21,072 nucleotides of DNA from Dehalococcoidia bacterium. GTDB taxonomy: Bacteria; Chloroflexota; Dehalococcoidia; GIF9; AB-539-J10. Location: positions 1-21,072 of the forward strand of contig JAUVYD010000003.1 in the NCBI GenBank assembly GCA_030603265.1, read 5' to 3'. The notes under the pieces are model-generated. The model saw only the letters and a list, made by a program, of their open reading frames with translations. It had not been told where the DNA came from and did no database searches. The position numbers were made by a program, and so were the translations under genes. Shown here in pieces: positions 14,499 to 21,072 of the stretch. Position 1 is the stretch's first letter. Each line of letters opens with the position of its first letter.

Positions 14499-15359
14499 CT
14501 AGAGAGTGATGCGAGTCCCCGCATTGTTGAAACGGAACGCGTCGCCGAACGCATGCTCCAGTGCACACGCAGCATGCATGCCGGTGCAGTGTGACGCGGC
14601 CACCACCTGGACGTTGAGGCGCTTCAACTCCCGGATAGTCTTCTCTATCCGCCCATCGTCGGCGGCTATCAGGTGAGTGCCTCCGACAACAGCGTAGATA
14701 GTATCGACGCCGGTCAACTCCAGTCCGCGCCACAGGTGGTTGATGATTCCACGATGGGCGCAGCCGAGTATGGCCACGAGCCCTTTCTCTGTCTTGATGA
14801 ATACGGACAGGTCATCTGGAAGAAGGTCCGGCCTGTACTCGCCGTCTTCCCACACAAGGAGCATGGGGTCGATAGTCTCGTATTCGGTCTTCATGGGGAC
14901 CTCGCCGCTCGTCACAACGGTATCACTCAGCCAGACAGGGTCTGTCCCGAGAGCGAAACGGGCGCCACGCCTCTCAGCCTCCGCACGGGCATACGGTATG
15001 CCGATATACTCGTACTCACAATCAGTCACGTACTCACACATCTTCGCGCCCGGATGGTAGGCATACTTGCTTCCCCAAATCTGTGGATGGCCCACTACCT
15101 GTACCGGTTTCCGGATGAGCTGCATCAGGGCAAGCAGACCACCCGTATGGTCGAAGTGGCCATGGCTGATGGTGATGACATCCACCCCGGTCAGAGAAAC
15201 GCCAAGCGCGAGAGCATTTTGCGCCGCGGCCGACGTCGTGCCGGTGTCCGACAGGAAAGTACAGTCATCGGTCTCCACAAGCATGCACAATCCCCACTCG
15301 GCCAGCAGATTTGCCCAACTCACAGTGTTCTCGACCAGCGTGGTAATGCGTATGGTCAT
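14499..15359 (-). CDS. Metallo-beta-lactamase-fold hydrolase, COG1237 type
   Basis: A 286-residue metallo-beta-lactamase-fold protein. The metal site is HGHFDHTGG with His66, His68, Asp70 and His71, preceded by the strand FLSDTGTT. Later ligands and family marks are LGCAHRGIINHL, VVGGTHL and VVAASHCTGMHA. This pattern is that of COG1237, often annotated as dihydropterin-ribofuranosylaminobenzene 5'-phosphate synthase after its proposed role in methanopterin synthesis; nothing else here supports that pathway, so the substrate is open. The ATG at 15359 has GGAGGT 7 nt upstream and a promoter at 15464-15436. Its TAG stop lies inside the CTAG that closes the inverted-repeat region next door, but the C-terminus (NNAGTRITL) has the family's normal length. 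Confidence 0.88.
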   Translation of the reverse strand: MTIRITTLVENTVSWANLLAEWGLCMLVETDDCTFLSDTGTTSAAAQNALALGVSLTGVDVITISHGHFDHTGGLLALMQLIRKPVQVVGHPQIWGSKYAYHPGAKMCEYVTDCEYEYIGIPYARAEAERRGARFALGTDPVWLSDTVVTSGEVPMKTEYETIDPMLLVWEDGEYRPDLLPDDLSVFIKTEKGLVAILGCAHRGIINHLWRGLELTGVDTIYAVVGGTHLIAADDGRIEKTIRELKRLNVQVVAASHCTGMHAACALEHAFGDAFRFNNAGTRITL

Positions 15360-15435
15360 CGTCGATACCTCCTCGCCCGGACCTCGACGTGGGCCCCACC
15401 TGACAACATACCATCAAGCCCACGGCGTTGCGCCA

Positions 15436-15464
15436 AGGATAGGAGAGGGGAAAGCACAAGTCAA
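15436..15464 (-). promoter_or_regulatory. Sigma70-like promoter for the COG1237 gene
   Basis: Minus-strand TTGACT (15464-15459, 5/6) and TATCCT (15441-15436, 4/6) are 17 nt apart; the leader would be about 70 nt. Confidence 0.5.
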
Positions 15465-15663
15465 CAGATAAGGCCTGGAGTGTTGATGGTCTACGCTTCT
15501 GATCTCCCCTGACTGTTTAGCGAGAACGTCACCATGAAGGGGTTGGTGACATTGAACAGGAAGGGACGAAAGAGGCCGGAAACCACAATCCCATCATTGC
15601 AGAGCACGTTGCACCCGCCCGTGTTGTGGGTGGATGGCAAGGTGGAGTTCCGTGATTTCCGTG

Positions 15664-15691
15664 GTGCGGGCGACTCATGCGTCGCCCGCAC
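15664..15691. repeat. Palindromic repeat, type C
   Basis: GTGCGGGCGAC and GTCGCCCGCAC form a perfect 11-bp stem with the 6-nt loop TCATGC. Core GGGCGAC and loop length resemble the four repeats at 14173-14395. Confidence 0.75.
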
Positions 15692-15761
15692 GGCGGATGT
15701 TGTGCTTGGCGATGACATGGCAACTGCACGGCCGACCCTGTCGCACACTTGCCGGCTGCGC

Positions 15762-15767
15762 TATAAT
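15762..15767 (+). promoter_or_regulatory. -10 box for the lipoprotein gene
   Basis: A perfect TATAAT about 55 nt before the ATG at 15823; no good -35 lies 16-18 nt upstream, so the promoter may depend on an activator or the box may be fortuitous. Confidence 0.35.
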
Positions 15768-15785
15768 GCTCCGAGAATCAAGGCT

Positions 15786-15805
15786 GGGACGGACATGTCG
15801 GTCCC
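15786..15805. repeat. Decayed palindromic repeat in the lipoprotein leader
   Basis: GGGACGG and CGGTCCC flank the 6-nt loop ACATGT; 6 of 7 stem positions pair. The layout (7-bp arms, 6-nt loop) suggests a decayed member of the palindrome group, but the sequence is different enough that chance is possible. Confidence 0.35.
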
Positions 15806-15822
15806 GTTTGAGAGCGTATATC

Positions 15823-16254
15823 ATGCATAGACCCTTTCTTCCCTTTCGGACGCTTTTGCCCCTGCTGGCGGCATGTTGCCTCATTCTCGCCGGCTTCGGC
15901 GGGTGCTCGCAGGGCGAGCAGCCACTGCCCTCGGTGTCGGGCGTGCAGGTCGAGCACGGCGATGGTGCCCCCGCAGATAGCTTGCTCGTGACATGGGATG
16001 CGAGCACAGACAGCCGTGTCGAGGGTTACGCCATCTATCGCGCTGAGGAGGGGCTGGGGTCCACTCCGGGCGAGAAGTCAGAGTTCGTGTTGCAGGCAAT
16101 CACCTTTGCGACGCGATACGTCGACGAAGAGGTGCACACCACGGAGTTGTATCCCTCCGTCTTGTACTACTACCAGATCACCGTCATCGCCGAAGACGGC
16201 GCTCGCGGGCCGATGTCGGAAGAGGCGAGCATCGAGTATTCCCCGGCCCAATAG
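15823..16254 (+). CDS. Lipoprotein with a fibronectin type III-like domain
   Basis: A 143-residue exported lipoprotein. A basic start (MHRPFLPFR) and hydrophobic core lead to a lipobox-like AGFGGC with Cys28 as probable lipidation site; Phe at -3 is unusual, and the alternative LAAC at Cys18 lies inside the hydrophobic core. The remaining 115 residues have the strand pattern of one fibronectin III domain: SGVQVEHGDGAPADSLLVTWDAS, VEGYAIYRAEEG, a variable loop, RYVDEEV, and LYYYQITVIAEDGARGPMSEEASIEYSP. Such domains mediate binding at the cell surface. The ATG at 15823 has only a weak GAGAG upstream. It lies 30 bp before the DUF849 gene on the same strand and may share its transcript. Confidence 0.82.
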   Translation: MHRPFLPFRTLLPLLAACCLILAGFGGCSQGEQPLPSVSGVQVEHGDGAPADSLLVTWDASTDSRVEGYAIYRAEEGLGSTPGEKSEFVLQAITFATRYVDEEVHTTELYPSVLYYYQITVIAEDGARGPMSEEASIEYSPAQ

Positions 16255-16284
16255 AACGTCGGCGCAACACACGCTCACAGTCCC

Positions 16285-17199
16285 ATGAACTGCCAGGACG
16301 CCAGACTGATAGTCAACTTCGCTCCCACGGGCATGATTCCGACCAGGGAGATGACTCCTCACGTGCCGCTGAGCGCGGCGGAAATCGTCGAGGACATTCA
16401 CCAGGCAGTGGAAGTCGGTATCACGATGGTACACATCCACGCGCGGGACGAGGCGACGGGAGAGCCAACGTACAAGGCGGAGACGTATGAGCGCATCATC
16501 AGCGGTGTAAGACGCTTCGCTCAGGACCTCATCATCGCCGTGTCGCTCAGCGGGTGCACGTTCCAGGAGTTCGAGAAGCGGGCGGCCCCGCTCCGACTCG
16601 ACGGCGGCGCCAAACCGGACATGGGCAGCCTCACGCTGAGCTCGGTCAACTTCAACAGACAGGCAAGCGTCAACTCGCCTGACATGATTCAGCGCCTGGC
16701 CCTCGAGATGCGCCACCGGGGCATACTGCCCGAACTCGAAGCATTCGACGCGGGCATGATTAACTACGCCAGGTACCTCGACGCAAGGGGCCTGCTCGTT
16801 GCGCCGCACTACTTCAACCTGCTTCTCGGCAACATTGCGTGCGCGCAGGCAGACCTGCTGCATGTGGGAGTCATGATTCGTGACCTGCCACCGAACTCCT
16901 ACTGGAGTCTTGCCGGCATCGGCGATGCGCAACTGACGATGAACTCCGTGGCCATCGCCATGGGGGGAGGCGTGCGAGTCGGGTTGGAGGACCAGCTCTG
17001 GTACGACCGTGGCCGCGCGAGACTCGCGCGCAACGTCGACCTGTTGCGACGCATCCACGCATTGGCCGAGACAAACGAGCGCCAGGTCATGAGTCCGGCA
17101 GAGCTGCGGACACTGCTCGACCTGGAGCCGGGCAACGGGGCCTATGGCCGGCGCTTCTCACACACAGCGCACACTGGCGGGACAGGCCAGACCGGCTAG
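16285..17199 (+). CDS. DUF849 / BKACE family beta-keto acid cleavage enzyme
   Basis: A 304-residue TIM-barrel enzyme of the BKACE (DUF849) family, whose founder Kce condenses a beta-keto acid with acetyl-CoA and releases acetoacetate plus a new CoA ester. The N-terminus has VNFAPTGMIPTREMTPHVPLS; Zn ligands are His50 and His52 in HIHARD and Glu235 in VRVGLED, matching His46, His48 and Glu230 of Kce. ELEAFDAGMI and GGGVRVGLED are further marks. After GLED the usual Asn is Gln (GLEDQLWY). The substrate-specifying residues cannot be judged here. The ATG at 16285 has no evident Shine-Dalgarno and may rely on coupling with the lipoprotein stop 30 bp upstream. The methyltransferase gene starts 4 bp after its stop, so these two are surely co-transcribed. 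Confidence 0.9.
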   Translation: MNCQDARLIVNFAPTGMIPTREMTPHVPLSAAEIVEDIHQAVEVGITMVHIHARDEATGEPTYKAETYERIISGVRRFAQDLIIAVSLSGCTFQEFEKRAAPLRLDGGAKPDMGSLTLSSVNFNRQASVNSPDMIQRLALEMRHRGILPELEAFDAGMINYARYLDARGLLVAPHYFNLLLGNIACAQADLLHVGVMIRDLPPNSYWSLAGIGDAQLTMNSVAIAMGGGVRVGLEDQLWYDRGRARLARNVDLLRRIHALAETNERQVMSPAELRTLLDLEPGNGAYGRRFSHTAHTGGTGQTG

Positions 17200-17203
17200 C
17201 TCC

Positions 17204-18007
17204 ATGGACAAAGACGTCCGCAAATGGGAGTTCACGTCCCGCAAGTACAGCGGCGGGAAGTACATGGACCCGCTCCTCGACGAGCAGTTCAGGCGCGTCC
17301 ATCTGGACCTCATCCGCAGATGGGCGCCCCAACTTGAGCAGCCGCGGGTACTGAAGACCGACGTCTTCGCCGAGGCGACATGTCCGCCACGCGCATTCTC
17401 GTGGGACATCGGTGGTAACGGGCGCCTTGTCTCAGTTGACATCTCCGCCGGGCTTGTAGCCCGGGCGCGGCTGAACGCGAACTCCCTCGGCTACGGGCGG
17501 ACAGCATACACCGTCGCGGATGCGAGGGTGCTCCCCTTCGCCAACGCTGCCTTCGACCTCATTGTCTCGGACTCCACGCTGGACCACTTCCATGATGAGG
17601 ACGATATTCGGCTGGGGCTAGCCGAACTGGCCAGGATACTCCGCCCGGGCGGAGTGCTCATTGTGACGCTGGACAATCCATCGAACCTGTCGGAACCTCT
17701 ATTTAGGCTTTGGATCGCCCTCAACATGAGTCCCTTCTTCATCGGCAAGACACTGTCGGCTCACAGCTTGCGCAGGGCGTTGACTGAGCTTGACCTTAAA
17801 GTCACAGATGCCACGGCCATACTGCACAACCCACGACTCTTCGCGAAGGCCGGGCTGCGGCTGCTCCGCATGCTGAAACCGCCGGGTTACGAGCGCGTCG
17901 CAGTACGCCTTCTCAGAATGAGTGACGCGATGGAACGCGCCGGCACCAGGTACCTCACCGGACAGTTCGTAGCAGTGCGGGCCGTCAAGCCACGCCCCGG
18001 GTCCTGA
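17204..18007 (+). CDS. Class I SAM-dependent methyltransferase with atypical motif I
   Basis: A 267-residue Rossmann-fold methyltransferase. Instead of the usual glycine-rich VLDIGCGTG, motif I reads VLKTDVFAEA at residues 49-58. The following acidic strand is intact (LVSVDISAGLVARAR), as are VADARVLPFANAAFDLIVSDSTLDHF (motif IV region) and ARILRPGGVLIVTLDNPSN (motif V-VI). The VLKTD-F-EA form is, from memory, a recurring subgroup in environmental bacteria and not a mutation. The C-terminal half is helical and basic. The substrate is unknown. The ATG at 17204 lies 4 bp after the DUF849 stop with a poor Shine-Dalgarno, suggesting translational coupling, so it may act on a product or relative of the DUF849 substrate; this is inference. 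Confidence 0.85.
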   Translation: MDKDVRKWEFTSRKYSGGKYMDPLLDEQFRRVHLDLIRRWAPQLEQPRVLKTDVFAEATCPPRAFSWDIGGNGRLVSVDISAGLVARARLNANSLGYGRTAYTVADARVLPFANAAFDLIVSDSTLDHFHDEDDIRLGLAELARILRPGGVLIVTLDNPSNLSEPLFRLWIALNMSPFFIGKTLSAHSLRRALTELDLKVTDATAILHNPRLFAKAGLRLLRMLKPPGYERVAVRLLRMSDAMERAGTRYLTGQFVAVRAVKPRPGS

Positions 18008-18012
18008 GACGA

Positions 18013-18043
18013 CATGCCGGTCGGGCTTGCTGTGACCGGCATG
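18013..18043. terminator. Hairpin between convergent genes, likely bidirectional terminator
   Basis: CATGCCGGTC and GACCGGCATG form a perfect 10-bp stem with an 11-nt loop. It lies 6 bp after the methyltransferase stop and 25 bp from the stop of the convergent CelD-like gene. No T-run follows on either strand, so termination would not be of the classical intrinsic kind. Confidence 0.55.
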
Positions 18044-18067
18044 CCTCCCCTTGGAGAAACCAGGCCG

Positions 18068-19261
18068 TTACACGTCAAGCCCCATGCGTCTGCGCTCCTG
18101 CGCCTCCCATCGTCGGATTCGAAGAATCCCGTACAGCTCCCGGGGGGTGTGACGATGGGAGAGGAACAGGGCAACCCGCAACCACAGATACGCAGCCGAA
18201 GCAGGAATCGGCATGGACCCGGCGCCGCCGCTCACAATCAGTTCGACGTATGTCCTGTACGTCCGTGTCCAGTAGAACTTGTACGGCTCGGCCCCCCTGA
18301 GGAAATCCGCTTCCCACACCCCGGCCGCCATTACCTCGCGGAACAGCTGCATACCGTGAAGGAGCCCGACGCTGTACTCGGAGAACTGGCTCTCGCGGCC
18401 TGACCGAAGGAGATACGCTACTCCATCCAGGACCACCACCAGGCGCACTGAGGCGGTCCGGCCGCTCACCTTCATGGACGAGAGTCGAAGCCAACCGAGC
18501 CGGTCCAAGTCCTTCGCAATCCTGTTGTGGAAGGCACGGCTCCGTTCGTCACGAAACAAGCCCCGCATGCCAATCTCACTCCAGCGGGCCTGGTGCAGTC
18601 GATAGAGTTCATTCATGACCGCCTGAATACTATCGCCCGAACTCCGCTCGAAGACCACGTCATGATGGTCCCGCTCAAGCCGTCTCTGCGCCCGGCCGAG
18701 CACCTTGCGCCTGCGTCTTCCGACTACCCTGAGTAAGTCCTCCCAGGATGCCGGAAGTGGTACGTACGGAGCCTGCGACGTCGTCCGCTCACACCACCGT
18801 ACCCCCAACCCCACGGCCGCGAGAGACTCCTTCAGAGCGCTCAGGAGCGGGAGATCGGCAGGAACAAGAGAGAGCCGAAGGTAGATACCACGACTCAGCG
18901 CGGCGCTGCAGAGGTGGTCGGCAATAGCACAGGCAACTTCCCGGCTGACATCAGGTTGTACCAGTGCAATCCGATTGCGACTCTGTGTGCCTATCGTCTC
19001 CAGCGTGTGCAGAGCGACCGGGCCGATGCTCCAGCGGCAGCGCATCAGCGGCATGATGCCCACCACCCGGTGTTCATCCTGCACTATCAGAACATGGAGA
19101 CCCTCCCCCTGGCCATAGTGCTCGACCCACGCGCGTATCCATTCGAAGGACAGGAAAGGGCTGCGTGCATCGACGCATCGGGCCCAGAGCGCCCTCCACT
19201 CATTCGCCTCTTCTTCAAGCTGGCGGATGGAGTTCAATACCCGGACCTGCAGATGAGTCAT
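18068..19261 (-). CDS. CelD/BioF2-like GNAT-fold acyltransferase
   Basis: A 397-residue protein of the Acetyltransf_6 (CelD/BioF2-like, FemAB-related) group. The N-terminal part has the typical ARSPFLSFEWIRAWVEHYG and HVLIVQDEHRVVGIMPLM; the second GNAT domain contains SWEDLLRVVGRRRRKVLGRAQRRLE, ELYRLHQARW and VSGRTASVRLVVVLDGVAYLLRSGRESQFSEYSVGLLHG, ending with AEPYKFYWTRTYRTYVELIV. Relatives sit in exopolysaccharide and cell-surface clusters and probably transfer an acyl or aminoacyl group. The ATG at 19261 overlaps the preceding gene's stop as ATGA, so translation is coupled. It is the last gene of the CapK-GNAT-CelD run and ends near the shared hairpin at 18013-18043. Confidence 0.82.
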   Translation of the reverse strand: MTHLQVRVLNSIRQLEEEANEWRALWARCVDARSPFLSFEWIRAWVEHYGQGEGLHVLIVQDEHRVVGIMPLMRCRWSIGPVALHTLETIGTQSRNRIALVQPDVSREVACAIADHLCSAALSRGIYLRLSLVPADLPLLSALKESLAAVGLGVRWCERTTSQAPYVPLPASWEDLLRVVGRRRRKVLGRAQRRLERDHHDVVFERSSGDSIQAVMNELYRLHQARWSEIGMRGLFRDERSRAFHNRIAKDLDRLGWLRLSSMKVSGRTASVRLVVVLDGVAYLLRSGRESQFSEYSVGLLHGMQLFREVMAAGVWEADFLRGAEPYKFYWTRTYRTYVELIVSGGAGSMPIPASAAYLWLRVALFLSHRHTPRELYGILRIRRWEAQERRRMGLDV

Positions 19262-19992
19262 GCCTTGCCGTCTTCTGCGACGCCTCTCTCTTCATGACCC
19301 TGCAGTCTTGAGACAGGAGCTTTCAGCCCACTGGCGGCGAGAGTCTCTTCTTTCCAGAGGGTCCGCCACAGCAGCTTCGTGTAGCGTCCGACCCCGTGGA
19401 CAGTCGGGGTGAACCTGGCGTGGGCCTTCTGGGAGGCAACATTCGTGACCGCGACCGCATTACGGGAGGACACGTAGCCCCTCTCCCGCAGATACCCGAA
19501 ACGTTCGTAGTAGCCGCAGGCCATCAGGTTCCGGCCACGAAACTTGGGCATAGTGAACGTGCCACCCGTACACGCCTCGCCGTCGTCAAACACTACCTTG
19601 TAGGGCAAGGGATCGACGGATGGCTTCGCTTGCTCGCTGAGCGCGACCCAGCCAATGTGCGCAACTTCAGACCCCACGTAGACGCAGAACGCGACCACAC
19701 CGCTCTCCAGTCTTCGCCGGGAGGCTCCAATAGCAAGACGAAAGTCCTCGTATCCTCCCCGGGCAAGCCGGCCGGCGTCGTCCTCGCATTCGACGACATG
19801 GACTTCCAGGCCCGCTACGGGCGGGGTCTGACTCATGTCGCCGAACTCAGTCAGCACGAACTCACTGACGTTGAACCGCCCCCACCAGAAGGCACGTTGC
19901 ACGAGAGCTGACCCAAAGCGGGCTATCCCGAGCATCAATCCCCGAACACCCTCGGTTTTGAGGAGCCTCGCGGCACGGGCCATCAGCGACAC
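19258..19992 (-). CDS. GNAT-like N-acyltransferase
   Basis: A 244-residue protein with a basic, amphipathic N-terminus (VRGLMLGIARFGSALVQRAFWW) that could contact the membrane. A GNAT-like fold follows: FCVYVGSEVAHIGWVALS as the central strands, GGTFTMPKFRGRNLMACGYYERFGYLRERG in place of the acyl-CoA pyrophosphate loop, and the late helix VAVTNVASQKAHARF with the Asn-x-x-Ser pattern common in this fold. Substrate unknown. The GTG at 19992 is preferred because GGGAGG (20006-20001) lies 8 nt upstream; an in-frame GTG at 20016 has no ribosome-binding site. It starts 55 bp after the CapK-like gene and overlaps the CelD-like gene by 4 bp. Confidence 0.75.
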   Translation of the reverse strand: MSLMARAARLLKTEGVRGLMLGIARFGSALVQRAFWWGRFNVSEFVLTEFGDMSQTPPVAGLEVHVVECEDDAGRLARGGYEDFRLAIGASRRRLESGVVAFCVYVGSEVAHIGWVALSEQAKPSVDPLPYKVVFDDGEACTGGTFTMPKFRGRNLMACGYYERFGYLRERGYVSSRNAVAVTNVASQKAHARFTPTVHGVGRYTKLLWRTLWKEETLAASGLKAPVSRLQGHEERGVAEDGKA

Positions 19993-20047
19993 GAGAGAGG
20001 CCTCCCAGCCAAACACGGGCGAGATGATGCCAAGACACGATTGTCAT

Positions 20048-21072
20048 TCAAGGGAGACTCTCCCACTCATTCAGTCTGGATACGACCACTGACCTCTTCC
20101 CGTGAGACGTTGCAGCTATCTCGGGCACGACCTCAATCTCCACCCGCACTGACGGCCCCAGGATGGACTCGTATCTTGACTTCACAGAGGAGACAGCCCT
20201 GCCAACGGAGTCGGCATCACAGCAAGCGTTCAGGACCAGTCTCACCTTCACGACATCAACTCGTTCCTGCTCGATCTGAAGCTGGTCGACGCCGAACTCG
20301 GCCAGGAAATCCCAGGGGAGGACAAGGCCCGGTATTCGACCCCCATCCGGAGTGATGAGTATGTCCGACCTGCGTCCCTCCAACCCCCTCAACAGCGGCA
20401 GTCCTCTGCCACAGGCGCACTGCTCTTCCATCATCGCCCCGAGATCTCCCAACTCGTAGCGGATGAACGGCATGCAGTAGTTGTGCAGGTTCGTGACGAC
20501 GATGCGCCCGACCGTGCCAGGCAGCACAGGCCGACCTTCGTCATCGAGCACTTCCACAATCACGTTTTCTGCCGCGACGTGGAATCCCGACCCGGCAGGG
20601 CACTCGCAGGCAATGTCAAGCACCTCATTCGAGCTGTATTTGCTGAGCGGACGGCACCCGAAGACATCCGCTATTACCTCTCTCTGGCGGCCATACAGAG
20701 GCTCGCCTCCCGTCACGATAGAGCGGGGGCGGAACCGCGAGCCACCCCTGCGCCTGATATGCAAAGCCAGCAGGTACAGGGCAGACGGATAGCCCCGCAG
20801 CAGCACAGGGTTACGTCGTTCGAGCGCCACAACCAGGCGCTCGACCCTTGCCCTGGACATGTCACACACATCAAACAGCGTCTCCCTCTGAAGACGTGCA
20901 GTGATATCAGCAGTCACTGCCACTCTTCGCGCGGATGACTCGCGCTGCCTGTAAAGCTGCATGGAGGAGTCCCCGAGGCGAAAGCCGCTCCATCCCAGAG
21001 CTCGCAGCGAACGCGCGTAGCCCCAGCTGTACCGGTCCTCCGGTGTCGTGAAGAAAGCCAGCGGCTCACCGG
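20048..21072 (-). CDS. CapK / phenylacetate-CoA ligase-like adenylate-forming protein, C-terminal part
   Basis: The frame is open through the right edge; about 340 C-terminal residues are visible of an expected 430-460. It enters the window at GEPLAFFTTPEDRYSW, the end of the phosphate-binding loop region of the ANL superfamily. It then shows LRGYPSALYLLALHIRRRG, SIVTGGEPLYGRQREVIADVFG, PLSKYSSNEVLDIACECPAG (the usual Y-G-x-x-E replaced by Y-S-S-N-E), GRIVVTNLHNYCMPFIRYELGDLG, CACGRGLPLLRGLEGRRSDIL and a C-terminal small domain. The resemblance is to CapK/PaaK-like proteins of capsule and exopolysaccharide loci, which activate a carboxylic acid as an adenylate or CoA ester. An internal ATG at 20962 is not the real start, since conserved sequence continues upstream. 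It heads the visible part of a run with two acyltransferases. Confidence 0.87.
   Translation of the reverse strand, partial: GEPLAFFTTPEDRYSWGYARSLRALGWSGFRLGDSSMQLYRQRESSARRVAVTADITARLQRETLFDVCDMSRARVERLVVALERRNPVLLRGYPSALYLLALHIRRRGGSRFRPRSIVTGGEPLYGRQREVIADVFGCRPLSKYSSNEVLDIACECPAGSGFHVAAENVIVEVLDDEGRPVLPGTVGRIVVTNLHNYCMPFIRYELGDLGAMMEEQCACGRGLPLLRGLEGRRSDILITPDGGRIPGLVLPWDFLAEFGVDQLQIEQERVDVVKVRLVLNACCDADSVGRAVSSVKSRYESILGPSVRVEIEVVPEIAATSHGKRSVVVSRLNEWESLP

Larger units (their letters stand above)
14054..14502. mobile_element. Candidate small non-autonomous element bounded by imperfect inverted repeats
   Basis: At 14054 the plus strand reads CTAG, 4 nt, CTGTCGGAA, A, AAC. Read inward from 14502 on the minus strand it is CTAG, 4 nt, CTGTCGGAA, T, AAC. 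The two ends match at 17 of 21 positions in inverted orientation and enclose about 450 bp with no gene but with all four palindromic repeats of this spacer. Such a layout suits a MITE-like element. No clear target-site duplication apart from the palindromic CTAG is seen, and no transposase is in the window, so this is tentative. Confidence 0.3.
15360..15822. other. 463-bp divergent intergenic region
   Basis: Holds the promoter of the COG1237 gene, two palindromic repeats (15664-15691 and 15786-15805) and a -10 box for the lipoprotein gene. No frame on either strand shows a ribosome-binding site or a recognisable product. Confidence 0.6.

Noticed and set aside
14673..15512. 279-codon plus-strand frame opposite the COG1237 gene
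   Set aside because: Antisense to a gene with complete motifs, ribosome-binding site and promoter.
15491..15748. 85-codon minus-strand frame in the lipoprotein upstream region
   Set aside because: It runs through the palindrome, has no ribosome-binding site and no recognisable product; a decayed gene cannot be excluded but is not supported.
16078..17058. 326-codon minus-strand open frame opposite the DUF849 gene
   Set aside because: The plus strand encodes an intact enzyme with its metal ligands; the antisense product has low-complexity composition and no ribosome-binding site.

Overview
This is a GC-rich, tightly packed bacterial window (GC content judged by eye) with no rRNA, tRNA or CRISPR. 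It holds 18 protein-coding genes I can support; two run off the window edges, one is a 48-residue protein that is easy to miss, and there is also one short gene remnant. Taxonomy is an inference. The surface protein with InlB-like, ZU5-like and CARDB-like modules, the DUF849, DUF362 and COG1237 genes, and the intergenic GGGC..GCCC palindromes together recall environmental Chloroflexota (Dehalococcoidia-like). No marker gene is present to prove it.

Region by region: (1) 1-5584 is a sugar-metabolism block. A nucleotidyltransferase (RmlA-long type) and a TreT-like trehalose synthase lie in tandem on the minus strand, followed by the N-terminal third of an HMGL-like carboxyltransferase. A bifunctional trehalose-6-phosphate synthase/phosphatase is read divergently. 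Both directions have good sigma70-like promoters in the shared 266-bp spacer, so two routes to trehalose face each other. (2) 5669-7676, minus strand: a tiny DUF3096-like membrane protein, an orphan 146-residue protein, and a PP-loop tRNA-thiolation-type protein with an apparent C-terminal NFACT-R-like module. (3) 7924-9782, minus strand: a MATE transporter followed by a MarR regulator, with a small palindrome just upstream that could be the operator. (4) 9969-11261, plus strand: an exported multidomain surface protein. (5) 11314-13025, minus strand: a YjbQ-DUF362 operon, with a YfcE-type phosphoesterase (13191-13655) read divergently.

(6) 13656-14498 is an 843-bp stretch without an intact gene. 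It holds a remnant of a second DUF362 gene and four palindromic repeats with 6-nt loops and compensatory arm changes. These lie between a pair of imperfect inverted repeats (14054 and 14502) that may be the ends of a small non-autonomous element. (7) 14499-15359, minus strand: a COG1237-type metallo-beta-lactamase-fold protein. A 463-bp gap follows, with one perfect and one decayed palindrome of the same style. (8) 15823-18007, plus strand: a lipoprotein with a fibronectin III-like fold, a DUF849 (BKACE) enzyme and a methyltransferase with an unusual motif I, closely spaced. They end at a 10-bp-stem hairpin shared with the convergent cluster. (9) 18068-21072, minus strand: a CapK/phenylacetate-CoA-ligase-like protein (cut by the edge), a GNAT protein and a CelD/BioF2-like acyltransferase. 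This looks like an acyl-activation and transfer module for surface polysaccharide or lipid.

I did not find a clear-cut new defence or mobile system. The strongest leads are the covarying palindrome family with its inverted-repeat borders, the CapK-GNAT-CelD module, and the DUF849-methyltransferase pair.
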